This document shows positions 1 to 9,178 of a DNA stretch of 64,000 nt, piece by piece. Source of the DNA: Clostridium sp. CAG:510 (lineage in GTDB: Bacteria; Bacillota; Clostridia; Lachnospirales; Lachnospiraceae); assembly GCA_000434615.1 (NCBI GenBank), contig FR880791.1:1-64000 (forward strand), in the 5' to 3' direction. Made by a program: the position numbers and the translations under genes. The notes below the pieces were generated by a model, which made no database searches, had not been told where the DNA came from, and saw only the letters and a list, made by a program, of their open reading frames with translations. How positions within the stretch are numbered: position 1 is the first letter of the stretch; each line of letters starts with the position of its first letter.

Positions 1-17
1 CCATGAGTTCTTTCGTT

Positions 18-118
18 TGTCAACAACTTTTTTGAAGTTTTTTGACTTTTTTCACCGGCCGTTTTGTGTTCCTCAGACGGTGGACTTTTATAATAAAACA
101 ACTTGTCCCCCTTGTCAA
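18..118 (-). promoter_or_regulatory. Tandem sigma-A promoters reading leftwards out of the window
   Basis: On the minus strand a TTGACA (118-113) is followed after 17 bases by TATTAT (95-90). A second TTGACA lies at 23-18, so its -10 would fall outside the window. Between them the transcript would contain no ORF. Tandem consensus promoters about 95 bp apart are typical of stable RNA operons in Firmicutes, so an rRNA operon to the left is plausible but cannot be seen here. The remainder of 1-207 shows nothing else. Confidence 0.6.
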
Positions 119-207
119 TACCAAAAATAACTTTTTCCGGTGCAATTTTTTCGCTGCGTTTTTCCGCTGCAAGCCGCGGCAACAGCACCTGTCAACGATG
201 AGTTTCG

Positions 208-2136
208 CTAAGACTTAATGTATTTTGCGATTGTATCGGTTACTTCTTTCATGTTAAGCGGTTTTGAAACATGACCATTCATACCGGAATCCAATGAAGC
301 CTTTATATCTTCCGCAAAAGCATTTGCAGACACGGCAATAATAGGAATCGTAGCTGCATCTGGTCGTTCTGTCCCCATTGCACGAATCGTTTTCGCAGCC
401 TGATGTCCATCCATGTTCGGCATCATAATATCCATCAAAATAATATCGTAAGTGCCTTGTGGATGATTTTTGAATAATTCGACCGCTTCCTTTCCATCAA
501 ATGCCCGTGTCACTGCCATGCCTGCATCCTCCAGCATCACCGTAGCAAGCTCCGCATTCAGATCATTATCCTCTGCCATAAGAACATTGACTCCTGTTAA
601 ATCATGATGCACCGGCTCTTCCTGCTTTTGACGAATGCCTTGCTCTGTCAGTTCCAACGGAATCTCCACTGTGAAAGTAGTTCCAACACCCTTTTGGCTC
701 TCAACGGCAATGCTTCCACCCATCATTTCAACATATTCCTTTGCAATGGCCATTCCAAGCCCTGTACCTTTGTATTGTGTTCTGGCGCCTCTGTCATCTT
801 CCTGTGAAAATGGTTTAAATAGTTTTTTCTGAAACTCCTCACTCATTCCAATGCCGTTATCTTTCACAATATAGCGGGCTACAATATGCTTGTCATCCTC
901 TCCCGGATGACTGCTGATATCCAGGGTGACCGTTCCACCATCCTTTGTGAATTTCACAGCATTACTGAGAAAATTCGTCAGGACTTCGCGAATACGTGTA
1001 GCATCTGCAAGAACATAGGGATTCTTTGGCCTTTCACGGTATACTTCAAACTTCAAATCCCTGTTATAAAGGAGTCCATTCATGATTGCCAGAACATCAT
1101 CTGTCAGTTTGGTAATATCCACCGGTTCAGGAAAAAACACTGCTTTTCCGCTTTCAATACGACTGAGATCAAGAACATCATTCAGCAACGAAAGCAGATG
1201 CTTTGAGCTTTCCCGTACCTTTTCCAGACTGTCATGAATTTCTGCGACAGAATTTTGATGCAATGCAATATCTGTAAATCCAACGATGGCATTCATTGGT
1301 GTTCGGATGTCATGGCTCATGTTAAATAAAAATGTAGATTTTGCCTTGTTTGCAGCATCTGCTTTTTCCGCAGCTTCCAATAATAACTGCTTTTGCTTCT
1401 GTTCTTCTTCCTTACTTTTCCGGTAAACAAAATAGGTCCACAGGCAGATCATCAGCAACACCAGTCCAACAATCACGCCACAGATCACAGAGATTTTCTT
1501 CGTTTTCTCTACCATACCATACGCAGACTGCATATCCATTTCAATGCAGAATGCACCTACAATATCTCCCGTTCCATCCAGATTTGAACGTACCGGATAG
1601 CAGACCGTGAAAATGGGTCCCCAGGTTGTGTCCACAATATCCTGGGAATACACGTTTTCTCCAGAGAGAGCCCTTTCAATATAGGGAACCATTTCATCCT
1701 CTATATAATCCCCAGGATGTCTTACATCTCCGGCATCTGAATCCAGGCCGTCAACAACATAGATTAATTTTCCTTCTTCGTTTCTCGTAGCGGTGTAAAT
1801 ATATCTTGTAGAATTCAATGTCCTGATTTCATTGAGGTAGGAGGAAATATCCTTATAAAACTGCGTATCTTCATCTGAGCGATCCTTGATATGCGAAAAA
1901 TCCTCCCGGTCAATTTTTTCATCCACCAGCTTATGGACTGCATCTGCACTCATCGCATCACGGGCAATCTCTGTTTCCAATGCTGTCTTAGTATAAGCAC
2001 TTTGCAGAATAAATGTGTACGCTGCTATAGTCAGAATGATAGCCAGCCCCATAAGCACAAAGATGTTTCCTGATATTTTTAGTTTTACGAACCTTTTATT
2101 TTTCTTCAAGCTTGTCTCTTCTTGTGTTTTATCCAT
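208..2136 (-). CDS. Hybrid sensor histidine kinase with C-terminal receiver domain
   Basis: This is a membrane sensor kinase that would autophosphorylate on histidine and pass the phosphate to its own receiver. Membrane segments lie at about residues 22-44 and 215-237. The roughly 170-residue part between them is extracytoplasmic and Cache-like. The HisKA box MSHDIRTPMNAI has the phospho-acceptor His275. The ATPase has N box, DNGIGM and GTGLGM motifs at about 390-465. The receiver starts near 515, with the acidic pair in AEDND and acceptor Asp569 in MDIMMPNMDG. There is no HPt or DNA-binding output domain, so a downstream partner must exist elsewhere. The start MDKTQEE gives a cytoplasmic basic stretch before the first membrane helix. 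The gene follows cvpA on the same strand after 42 bases. The ligand is unknown. Confidence 0.9.
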   Translation of the reverse strand: MDKTQEETSLKKNKRFVKLKISGNIFVLMGLAIILTIAAYTFILQSAYTKTALETEIARDAMSADAVHKLVDEKIDREDFSHIKDRSDEDTQFYKDISSYLNEIRTLNSTRYIYTATRNEEGKLIYVVDGLDSDAGDVRHPGDYIEDEMVPYIERALSGENVYSQDIVDTTWGPIFTVCYPVRSNLDGTGDIVGAFCIEMDMQSAYGMVEKTKKISVICGVIVGLVLLMICLWTYFVYRKSKEEEQKQKQLLLEAAEKADAANKAKSTFLFNMSHDIRTPMNAIVGFTDIALHQNSVAEIHDSLEKVRESSKHLLSLLNDVLDLSRIESGKAVFFPEPVDITKLTDDVLAIMNGLLYNRDLKFEVYRERPKNPYVLADATRIREVLTNFLSNAVKFTKDGGTVTLDISSHPGEDDKHIVARYIVKDNGIGMSEEFQKKLFKPFSQEDDRGARTQYKGTGLGMAIAKEYVEMMGGSIAVESQKGVGTTFTVEIPLELTEQGIRQKQEEPVHHDLTGVNVLMAEDNDLNAELATVMLEDAGMAVTRAFDGKEAVELFKNHPQGTYDIILMDIMMPNMDGHQAAKTIRAMGTERPDAATIPIIAVSANAFAEDIKASLDSGMNGHVSKPLNMKEVTDTIAKYIKS

Positions 2137-2178
2137 ATCGTTTAAAGCGTATTTCTCTACTTTTTATCTATTCTCTTC

Positions 2179-2679
2179 TTATGATATCACTCTCTGCACC
2201 TGGTTTAGGACTGCATGCAGATAGTTGTGGCTGTATAAGAACTGCAGGATGCGGCTGTCCGCAATGTTTTCCACAATCAGGGAACCGACCATTCCCATTT
2301 TGCCCGTCATAGCAAAGACAAGCCAGATAATCAGTGCGGTTTCCACTACGCCCACTACGGCGCCGAGCAGTTTATCCGCTGAATGAATGACCGGAAGTTT
2401 GGACACCAGCTTGGCAGAGAAAAAGACAATGCCCAGTATGCGGTGCGCCAGCAGTACCACAAGCAGGATAATAATGGCGGACGCCATGCTTAAAATGTCT
2501 TTCTTCATATATCTGGTGAAAGCTGTCATGGCAAGTATTGCCACGATACTCAGTACAATGAGGGACACGCAGGATATTATTTCTTTTACCATGCCCCTGT
2601 TGAAACCCTCCACTATTCTCCATATCAATAAAATAATACATAAAATAATAAGCCAGTTAATTGTCATGCGTATCTCCAT
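2179..2679 (-). CDS. CvpA family membrane protein
   Basis: A 166-residue protein with four hydrophobic segments (about 5-22, 28-50, 62-85 and 103-125). It has the CvpA-like opening (WLIILCIILLIWRIVEGFNRG) and a conserved glycine-rich central helix (DKLLGAVVGVVETALIIW). The family was named for colicin V production but is widespread, and its role in Firmicutes is unclear, with links to envelope stress. It sits 15 bases downstream of the DUF5711-like gene and is probably co-transcribed with it and with the LysM protein. I am fairly sure of the family; the function is not established. Confidence 0.75.
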   Translation of the reverse strand: MEIRMTINWLIILCIILLIWRIVEGFNRGMVKEIISCVSLIVLSIVAILAMTAFTRYMKKDILSMASAIIILLVVLLAHRILGIVFFSAKLVSKLPVIHSADKLLGAVVGVVETALIIWLVFAMTGKMGMVGSLIVENIADSRILQFLYSHNYLHAVLNQVQRVIS

Positions 2680-2694
2680 CTCTCTTTTATTTTC

Positions 2695-3939
2695 CTATTT
2701 TAACTGTATTGTCTGCAGGGCATCCTCCGTCACCAGTGTATAGGTATAGCCTTTGCCGGTGGGTATCAGAAGATTTACCTTTTCCTGAAAAGTTCCGTTA
2801 TATTTTATTCTGCCGTCCATGGTTCCGATAAGGCATGCCTCTTCGTTGTAGATAGTATAAGTGTCCTGGTAAAATACGATATCATCATAGGCAATGTCAA
2901 AATCCCGCTTTCTCACAAGATTGCCGCTTTTATCATAGATTTCGAGACGGTATGTTTTGTCGCCTGTCTGGTTTTCAAACACCAGTCCCACATATTCTTC
3001 GTTGTGGTAAATGCTCCGGATTTCCGTATCAAAATAATATACTGTCTTGAGCTCCGGCTTCTGTCCACCCGCAAAGAAGAGCAGGCAGTCGTCTCCGATG
3101 GCGAACGCCGCCGAGTTGTTCATAAAGCAGATGCAGGGAACCACAGTATCGGAATAATCGTAGCCACCTACCAGATTGTCCGTCTGGTTTTTGCCGTATT
3201 CATCGAAATTATAAAAAGCAATGCTGGATTTCATTTCCGCTGCATCCACATAAAAATAAGATACCGCACACAAAAGAGCGTTGGGCGACAGGCTCACCGC
3301 TATGGGATAACCGGTCTGCTCCATGGTGATGTGGAATTTCAAAAGTTCTTTGCCGGCTGTGTCAAACACATAAATCCAGGTTACCTTGCTGTCCTCCACT
3401 ACCGCGGATACGACACCGTTGCTTGCCACTTCCAGATTTCGGATGGGAAGATTGGTGGTAATGGTGCCAAGCTGCTTGGCGGAGCTTTGTATGTAAATGG
3501 TTCGTCCGTTGTAATCGGCAATGGCAACCACATCTTCGCAGACGGATATGATGGGATTCTGCATTTCATAGGTCTGGTTCCAGATGACATTTCCCGCCGA
3601 GTCCATGCATCTTGCGCCGTCCTTACTGTAGGACAGGATATTTTCTCCCAGACGCAGGCTTTCCGTACCTCCCACAAACACCTGGGGAACCGTGGTTTTT
3701 ACCGTATAGTCCGTATATCTTTTATTGCGGTATAAAATAAATAAAAGAAGCACCACCGCGGCACAAATCACAATCACCAGCGTGGTCTTGTACAGATTAC
3801 TGAGCCGGTGTTTGCGGATTTTCTCTTTGTAATCTGCTGTATCTTCATTTTTCAGCAGACGAAGGTTGCTTTGCTTCCGCAGCGGATTTTTCTGTTTTGT
3901 TTTGGATTCGTTTCCGTTAAAGTTCCTGATATCTGCCAT
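2695..3939 (-). CDS. DUF5711-like membrane-anchored beta-propeller-type protein
   Basis: A 414-residue protein from the chosen start MADIRNFNG, which replaces a start 11 codons upstream that has no better signal. A basic, Asn/Lys-rich cytoplasmic N-terminus precedes one membrane helix (TTLVIVICAAVVLLLFILY). The rest is a long extracytoplasmic part of short beta-type repeats (for example AIADYNGRTIYIQ, YVGLVFENQTGDKTYRLEIYDKSGNLVRK). This matches the general plan of DUF5711 proteins found beside CvpA in Clostridia. No catalytic motif was recognised. It lies between the LysM gene (41 bases upstream) and cvpA (15 bases downstream), so an envelope role as a scaffold or sensor is the best guess. 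DUF assignment is from memory of the family layout. Confidence 0.65.
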   Translation of the reverse strand: MADIRNFNGNESKTKQKNPLRKQSNLRLLKNEDTADYKEKIRKHRLSNLYKTTLVIVICAAVVLLLFILYRNKRYTDYTVKTTVPQVFVGGTESLRLGENILSYSKDGARCMDSAGNVIWNQTYEMQNPIISVCEDVVAIADYNGRTIYIQSSAKQLGTITTNLPIRNLEVASNGVVSAVVEDSKVTWIYVFDTAGKELLKFHITMEQTGYPIAVSLSPNALLCAVSYFYVDAAEMKSSIAFYNFDEYGKNQTDNLVGGYDYSDTVVPCICFMNNSAAFAIGDDCLLFFAGGQKPELKTVYYFDTEIRSIYHNEEYVGLVFENQTGDKTYRLEIYDKSGNLVRKRDFDIAYDDIVFYQDTYTIYNEEACLIGTMDGRIKYNGTFQEKVNLLIPTGKGYTYTLVTEDALQTIQLK

Positions 3940-3979
3940 GGTATACTCTCTTTCTTCTCCACAGTATAACACATAAATA

Positions 3980-5311
3980 TCAGGGAAGTAAAATAGTTTG
4001 TCCTACTTCTATGTTATTTGGATTTTTTATGCCGTTCAGTTCGCACACCTGCTTTACCATGCCCAAATCCCCGTACTTTCTGCGGCAGATGGCATTGAGG
4101 GTGTCGCCCCGCATAATGGTATACGATGTCGGCTGCGTTGCGGTCTGCGTGGTGCCGGTAGTTCCGGTGGTGGTGCCGGTGGGGAATGCATCCGGCGGGG
4201 TGACATCCTGCCACGGCATGCCATCCGCAGAGTTTCCCGTGGTGGTGCCGGATGTACCGGTGGCATTGGTACCGGTGGTGGTGCCGTTTGCCGTTGCCGT
4301 ATTGCCGCCGGTAAGGGCAGAGCCGTTTGTTGCCGTGCCTGCGGTGTTTCCATCGTCAATGCCTGTGGTGTGAGCGGTACCGTTGCCGCCGGTAAGGGCA
4401 GTGTCACCGGAACCGGCGGTATGCGCCGAGCCATTGGCTGTGAGAGCATTGTCATTCTCCGCATCCGGAATTTTCTGCTGGGACAAATCGGTAATAACCT
4501 GCCTTGCCGCCACCTGCATTTCTTCTATTTTATCGGAGTCGTTTATGGTGGTGATGCCGATGACGCAAAGCACTGTAAACATGGCTGCTGCCGCCATTTT
4601 CAACCGCTCTAAGTGCTTTATCATCTGCCTGTTTTTCTCTTTATAAGAAGCTGTTTTTTCCGAAGCGGCATTTTTATCCGAAGACTTTTTCGCGGCAGCT
4701 ATGCGGTTTTCCAGTGGAAGACTGCGGTAATTGCCGCTGTATTCGCCCTGAAAAGCGGTTGTTTCCGCCTGCCCGTCAGCCTGTCCGTCCTGTGCCGCCG
4801 GTGATGCATCCGCCCATGCGTTATCCATAACAGCATTTTCCGGATTGTTTTCCGCCTGTCTTGCACATCTTTTTTCCCGTTCGTCCATTTCCAGCATGAA
4901 ATTAAGCATGCTCTCGTTCTTTTCAAAGAAGCAGGCATATCCGTTCACTTCAATGGCCTTCCCGCGGGTATCCAGAAAAATGGTTTCCGGCAGTTCTTCC
5001 CGGACAATGCACCACCCCAAAAAGGAGTATTCTTCAAAATACCGGTTGCCCACATTGTTGATTTCTTCCCGGTCGGACTGGGAAAGATACGGTCCCCTTC
5101 TGTCAAGGCCTTCAATTCTGGAAGCGCCGTACATAAAGTAGTATTTGTAATTACTTTCCTTGTAAACCTGTCCGTACAATGCAATGCCCGCGGGCTGACC
5201 GTCCGACTCACGGTTCCATTCTTTTATGTAGGATATAATGTAGTCTTCAACAAAAATCTTGTGTGTTCTGTCCGGTTTTCCCATCTGTATAAGGTTCTTT
5301 GGCAGTTCCAT
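3980..5311 (-). CDS. LysM-domain envelope protein with cytoplasmic N-terminal domain
   Basis: From the start MELPKNLIQMG (443 residues) preceded by a GGGGGGACGGAT ribosome site; a longer upstream reading lacks such a site. Residues 1-130 form a soluble domain beginning LIQMGKPDRTHKIFVEDYIISYIKEW. A membrane helix (MAAAAMFTVLCVIGITTI) lies at about residues 235-252. It is followed by about 130 residues of Thr/Gly/Ala/Asn low complexity and a C-terminal LysM domain starting YTIMRGDTLNAICRRKYGD and ending IEVGQTILLP. LysM binds peptidoglycan, so the protein would be a single-pass anchor linking a cytoplasmic domain to the wall. The linker DNA is unusually GC-rich and repetitive, so its length could vary between strains. 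It is first in the run LysM - DUF5711 - CvpA. Confidence 0.8.
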   Translation of the reverse strand: MELPKNLIQMGKPDRTHKIFVEDYIISYIKEWNRESDGQPAGIALYGQVYKESNYKYYFMYGASRIEGLDRRGPYLSQSDREEINNVGNRYFEEYSFLGWCIVREELPETIFLDTRGKAIEVNGYACFFEKNESMLNFMLEMDEREKRCARQAENNPENAVMDNAWADASPAAQDGQADGQAETTAFQGEYSGNYRSLPLENRIAAAKKSSDKNAASEKTASYKEKNRQMIKHLERLKMAAAAMFTVLCVIGITTINDSDKIEEMQVAARQVITDLSQQKIPDAENDNALTANGSAHTAGSGDTALTGGNGTAHTTGIDDGNTAGTATNGSALTGGNTATANGTTTGTNATGTSGTTTGNSADGMPWQDVTPPDAFPTGTTTGTTGTTQTATQPTSYTIMRGDTLNAICRRKYGDLGMVKQVCELNGIKNPNNIEVGQTILLP

Positions 5312-5413
5312 ATCCGTCCCCCCGCTTTCATTTTGCGGACAGTATACACCTTTTCTTTTGCACATTCCCTCGAAATATGGGAGCCTGTCCCATAAGTTTT
5401 CGACACCGGAGCA

Positions 5414-5450
5414 CAAAAAAACCGGTCCCTGTAACCGGACCGGTTTTCTT
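5414..5450. terminator. Bidirectional rho-independent terminator after galM
   Basis: An 8-bp GC-rich stem (5421-5428 with 5437-5444: ACCGGTCC / GGACCGGT) is flanked by an A-run on the left and a T-rich run on the right. It follows the galM stop on the minus strand and separates that operon from the LysM gene. Confidence 0.9.
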
Positions 5451-5485
5451 TTCCCTGTAAGCAGGGTATTTTTGATAATCTTTTG

Positions 5486-6541
5486 TTATTTCACGCCGAA
5501 TTCGTACACGGTGCTGTAATCGTAAATTCTGTCGGGTCCGAAGGTTGCAGACGGGAACTGCGCCTTATTGGCGGTGTCGGGATAGAACTGTGTTTCCAGA
5601 CAGAGACCGCTTCTCTTTCCGTAAAGGGCGCCGCCCTTTCCTTCTTCCTCGCCGATAAAGTTGCCCGCATAAAACTGCACGCCGGGCAGGTTGGTGTAGG
5701 CTTTCATGATTCTTCCGCTTTCCGGCTCTTCTACGGTAGCAAAATGCTTAAGACTGCCGTCAAAATCGTCAATTACCCAGTTGTGGTCGTAACCGCCTGC
5801 CAGATTGGTCTGCTCGTAATCATCCGCAATGTGCTCGCCTACTCTGTGCGCCGTTGTAAAGTCCATGGGAGTTCCGGCTACGGGAGCAATCTCTCCGGTA
5901 GGGATGCTGCCCTTTACTACCGGGGTAAAGTGGGAAGCTTTGAGCCAGAGTACATGGTCTTCAATTTTTCCGTTACCCTGTCCCTTTAAGTTAAAGTAAG
6001 AGTGATTGGTCATATTGAAGACAGTGTCCCTGTCACTTTCCATATGATAATGCATTTCAATCCGGTTGTCATCTGTCAGGGTGTAAACCAGGCTGACCTT
6101 GCGGTTACCGGGAAGTCCCAGACTGCCGTCCGCCTCCTTTAAGGTAAACTTTACAAAGTCCTCTCCCACCTGTGCATCCCAGACTCTCTTATGAAATGCC
6201 TTATCCAGATGGCTATGTAAATTGTTGACGCCGTCATTCACATCCAGATGGTATTCGGTTCCGTTAAGGGTAAACTTTGCCCCGCCTGTACGGTTGGCAA
6301 TCGGGCCTATCGCTGCTCCGAAAAAGCTGTAGTTTGCATAATAATTTTCCAGTTTGTCAAAGCCCAGCACCACATCTTCCACCTTGCCGTTTTTGTCCGG
6401 AACGCGGATGCTGTTTACGTTTGCGCCGAAGTTCAATACGGTTACACTCATGCCGTTTTTGTTGGACAGTGTGTACGCATAAATCTTTTCTCCCTGCGGT
6501 GTGGTTCCGAATTCTTCTTTTTTTACAGATACTTCTGACAT
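5486..6541 (-). CDS. galM: Aldose 1-epimerase (mutarotase)
   Basis: It interconverts alpha and beta anomers of galactose/glucose in the cytosol as the entry step of the Leloir pathway. The start MSEVSVKKEEFG is chosen because GGAGGATAAGAAA lies directly before it; a longer reading overlaps recR. Family motifs are present: LNFGANVNSIRVPD near the N-terminus, GAAIGPIANRTGGAKF, the catalytic-His region NDGVNNLHSHLD, MTNHSYFNLKG, and the C-terminal GLCLETQFYPDTANK that holds the catalytic glutamate. Its 351 residues are the usual length. It follows recR by 46 bases and is probably the last gene of the pfk-dnaX-ybaB-recR-galM run. No other gal genes are in the window. Confidence 0.93.
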   Translation of the reverse strand: MSEVSVKKEEFGTTPQGEKIYAYTLSNKNGMSVTVLNFGANVNSIRVPDKNGKVEDVVLGFDKLENYYANYSFFGAAIGPIANRTGGAKFTLNGTEYHLDVNDGVNNLHSHLDKAFHKRVWDAQVGEDFVKFTLKEADGSLGLPGNRKVSLVYTLTDDNRIEMHYHMESDRDTVFNMTNHSYFNLKGQGNGKIEDHVLWLKASHFTPVVKGSIPTGEIAPVAGTPMDFTTAHRVGEHIADDYEQTNLAGGYDHNWVIDDFDGSLKHFATVEEPESGRIMKAYTNLPGVQFYAGNFIGEEEGKGGALYGKRSGLCLETQFYPDTANKAQFPSATFGPDRIYDYSTVYEFGVK

Positions 6542-6587
6542 TTTCTTATCCTCCGATCCTTTTTCCCCATAAGTATATAGAGCCGCA

Positions 6588-7184
6588 TTACATCTCCACA
6601 CGACCCTCCAGTGCGCGGAGCAGTGTCACCTCGTCAATGTATTCCAGGTCGCCGCCCACCGGCACGCCGCTGGCAATTCTCGTTACTTTAATGCCCGTAG
6701 GCTTAATGAGCTTGCTGATATACATGGCTGTAGTTTCGCCTTCCAGACTGGAATTGGTGGCGATAATCACTTCGTCCACGTCGCCCTCCAGTCTGCTTAT
6801 CAGCTCTTTCAGTTTAATGTCACCCGGGCCTATTCCCAGCATGGGCGAAATGGCGCCATGCAGTACATGGTACACGCCCTCGTATTTGCCGGTCTTTTCA
6901 TAGGCTGCCAAATCCCTGCTGTTTTCCACCACCATAATCTGTGCATGGTTGCGGTTTTTATTGGCGCAAATGGGACAGATCTCTTTGTCCGTCAGGGTAT
7001 AGCATTCCTTGCAGTACCTGACATTCGCCTTTGCCTCCATAATGGTGGTTGCCAGTCTGTCCACTTTGTCCTTGGGCATATTTATCAGGTGGAACGCCAG
7101 TCTCTGCGCGGATTTGCTGCCGATTCCGGGAAGGGCTGCCAGTTCTTCTATTAACTTATTGATATAACCGCTGTACATTTCCAT
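6588..7184 (-). CDS. recR: Recombination mediator RecR
   Basis: RecR acts with RecF/RecO to load RecA at gapped DNA. The 198-residue sequence has the N-terminal helix-hairpin-helix ([19 protein letters not shown]), the four-cysteine zinc motif [16 protein letters not shown] at about residues 57-72, the Toprim domain starting [14 protein letters not shown], and the C-terminal [16 protein letters not shown] signature. The ATG overlaps the ybaB stop as TAATG, so translation is probably coupled; a second ATG two codons in is an alternative. Position behind dnaX and ybaB is the classical order in many bacteria. Confidence 0.97.
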   Translation of the reverse strand: MEMYSGYINKLIEELAALPGIGSKSAQRLAFHLINMPKDKVDRLATTIMEAKANVRYCKECYTLTDKEICPICANKNRNHAQIMVVENSRDLAAYEKTGKYEGVYHVLHGAISPMLGIGPGDIKLKELISRLEGDVDEVIIATNSSLEGETTAMYISKLIKPTGIKVTRIASGVPVGGDLEYIDEVTLLRALEGRVEM

Positions 7185-7531
7185 TAGAAAGGAAATCCTC
7201 CGCCCAGTCCGCCTGTCATGCGGTTCATCATGGCTGCGTTTTCTTCTTCTGCCTTACGGAGCGCTTCGTTGGTTGCCGCTACGATTAAATCCTGCAGCAT
7301 TTCAATATCTTCGGGGTCAACGACTTCTTCGGCGAGTTTCACCTTTACCACTTCTTTTTTACCGGTTACGGTCACTTCCACCGCTCCGCCGCCTGCTGCC
7401 GCCGTGAATTCTTTTGTTTCCAGTTCCTTCTGGCCTTCTTCCATCTGACGCTGCATTCTCTGTGCCTGTTTCATCAGATTACTCATGTTGCCGGGCATTG
7501 CGCCTCCCGGAAAGCCACCTCTTTTTGCCAT
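7184..7531 (-). CDS. YbaB/EbfC family nucleoid-associated protein
   Basis: A small DNA-binding protein (115 residues) that forms tweezer-like dimers. It has a Gly-rich start ([16 protein letters not shown]), a coiled helix ([21 protein letters not shown]), the conserved core [20 protein letters not shown], and a second helix [17 protein letters not shown]. The Met/Gly-rich tail is typical. It is located between dnaX and recR, overlapping the recR start. Confidence 0.93.
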   Translation of the reverse strand: MAKRGGFPGGAMPGNMSNLMKQAQRMQRQMEEGQKELETKEFTAAAGGGAVEVTVTGKKEVVKVKLAEEVVDPEDIEMLQDLIVAATNEALRKAEEENAAMMNRMTGGLGGGFPF

Positions 7532-7596
7532 TTTGTCATATCCTCCTGCATTTTTTACTTTTTATTCACATCATCTGTTTAACTTTATAAGAAGAT

Positions 7597-9171
7597 TTAG
7601 TCCTCCACTTCCACTTCCATATTGAGTATCTTGGAAATGTCCACAAAGGAGTCTTCAAACTCTCTTTCCGATTTCACGGACTGGAAGTTCACATCCACAT
7701 CCTTTCCGGAAAAATCACCCAAAAGGCGTTTCAGCGCCTCTCTGTTTTCTTCATTCTGCTGGAAATAATCACTTGCCAGTCCGTCCGGCAGCACCACCAT
7801 AAGACGGTTGTCTCCGCCGAGGCTTAAACGTGCCGTTTTTAAATACGTCTTCATGGGATTGTCCGCATCCCCTACGATGGACGGCCAGCTTTTTACAATT
7901 TTTTCCACTTCCTCCGGTATTGCCTTGGGAAGCTCAGGACGTGCTTTCTTTACCGCAGGCGCCCCCGGTTGAGAAGTCATAAACATATCAGGCGTCATTC
8001 CCTCCGGAAGAAAGGATGCGTGCTCCATTTTGTCCTCCAGTTGCCGGATGCGGTCTAAAATGGCATCCTGCGAAGTTTCCATGGCGGGTCTGCACATTTT
8101 GATGAGCGCCAGTTCAATGAGAATACGCTTCTGGGAAGCATACCGTACCTGATTGGAAAGCTCGGAAAAGATACGGATATAGCGCATAATCGTTTCCATA
8201 TCCGCCATTTCCGCCTCTTCCTTCAGGCGGGCAAGATTTTCGGAAGAAACATCGATAACATCCTCGATTTCATCCGTGGATTTTGCCAGCATCAGGTTGC
8301 GCATGTACCAGGCAAAATCGCTTACAAACTGCACCAGCTCCCTTCCCTGCATGACAATTTCTTCCAATATGGTAATGCACTTTAAAGCATCTGCGGCAAG
8401 CAGACTGCGGAACAGCCGGCTGAATACCTCCGTATCCACGGCGCCCAGTACGTCAAGCACCTTGTCGTAGGTCAGTTCCTGTCCTAAATGGAATGCAATG
8501 CACTGGTCCAGAAGGCTTAAGCCATCACGCATGGAGCCGTCCGCCGCTTTCGCAATGTAGCGGAGCGCCCGTTCTTCAATCTGTACGTGCTCGGCATCCA
8601 TCAGCTCCCGCATGCGGTCCGCAATGGTGTCAATGGAAATCCTTCGGAAATCGTAGCGCTGGCACCGGGAAAGAATGGTCACGGGAATTTTATGGACTTC
8701 CGTGGTCGCCAGTATAAAAATAACGTAAGAAGGCGGCTCCTCCAGTGTTTTCAGCAGTGCATTGAATGCTCCTATGGACAACATATGCACTTCATCGATA
8801 ATATAAACCTTATACTTTCCCTCAGCGGGAGAGTACGATACTTCATCCACAATCTCACGGATATTGTCCACGCTGTTGTTGGACGCCGCGTCGATTTCGA
8901 TCACGTTCATGGACGCCCCGGCGGCAATCGCCTTACATACGGCACATTCTCCGCAGGGACTTCCGTCTATGGGATTTTCACAATTTACAGACCTTGCAAA
9001 AATTTTGGCAATCGTGGTTTTACCGGTACCACGGGTGCCCGTAAACAGATAGGCATGTCCGATACGGTTTGCCTTAATCTGGTTTTTCAAGGTCGTTACA
9101 ATATGCTCCTGCCCTTTGACATCCTCGAATTTCGCCGGGCGGAACTTTCTGTAAAGAGCTGTATAAGACAT
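7597..9171 (-). CDS. dnaX: DNA polymerase III subunit gamma/tau
   Basis: The clamp-loader motor subunit, 524 residues. It has Walker A TGTRGTGKTTIAKIFA (about residues 44-59), the zinc-binding C-N-P...CGECAVC region, the DEVHMLS Walker B, and SRC sensor LSRCQRYDFRRIS. A C-terminal tau-like part ends in an acidic tail. The start MSYTALYRKFRP is the family consensus. The gene begins only 7 bases after the pfk stop, with an AAGGG ribosome site inside the pfk end, so the two are likely co-transcribed. I did not find a clear slippery heptamer for programmed frameshifting by eye. Confidence 0.97.
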   Translation of the reverse strand: MSYTALYRKFRPAKFEDVKGQEHIVTTLKNQIKANRIGHAYLFTGTRGTGKTTIAKIFARSVNCENPIDGSPCGECAVCKAIAAGASMNVIEIDAASNNSVDNIREIVDEVSYSPAEGKYKVYIIDEVHMLSIGAFNALLKTLEEPPSYVIFILATTEVHKIPVTILSRCQRYDFRRISIDTIADRMRELMDAEHVQIEERALRYIAKAADGSMRDGLSLLDQCIAFHLGQELTYDKVLDVLGAVDTEVFSRLFRSLLAADALKCITILEEIVMQGRELVQFVSDFAWYMRNLMLAKSTDEIEDVIDVSSENLARLKEEAEMADMETIMRYIRIFSELSNQVRYASQKRILIELALIKMCRPAMETSQDAILDRIRQLEDKMEHASFLPEGMTPDMFMTSQPGAPAVKKARPELPKAIPEEVEKIVKSWPSIVGDADNPMKTYLKTARLSLGGDNRLMVVLPDGLASDYFQQNEENREALKRLLGDFSGKDVDVNFQSVKSEREFEDSFVDISKILNMEVEVED

Positions 9172-9178
9172 AATACCC

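Noticed and set aside
3004..3735. Long plus-strand ORF of 243 codons
   Set aside because: It is fully antisense to the DUF5711-like gene, has no family features and reads as a shadow of its codon pattern.
4080..4460. Possible minisatellite or CRISPR-like repeats in the LysM linker
   Set aside because: The repeats are short, imperfect and in coding frame (Thr/Gly/Asn); no regular spacers, so no CRISPR.
4054..4464. Pro/Arg-rich minus-strand ORF within the LysM gene
   Set aside because: Alternative frame of the low-complexity linker; no ribosome site.
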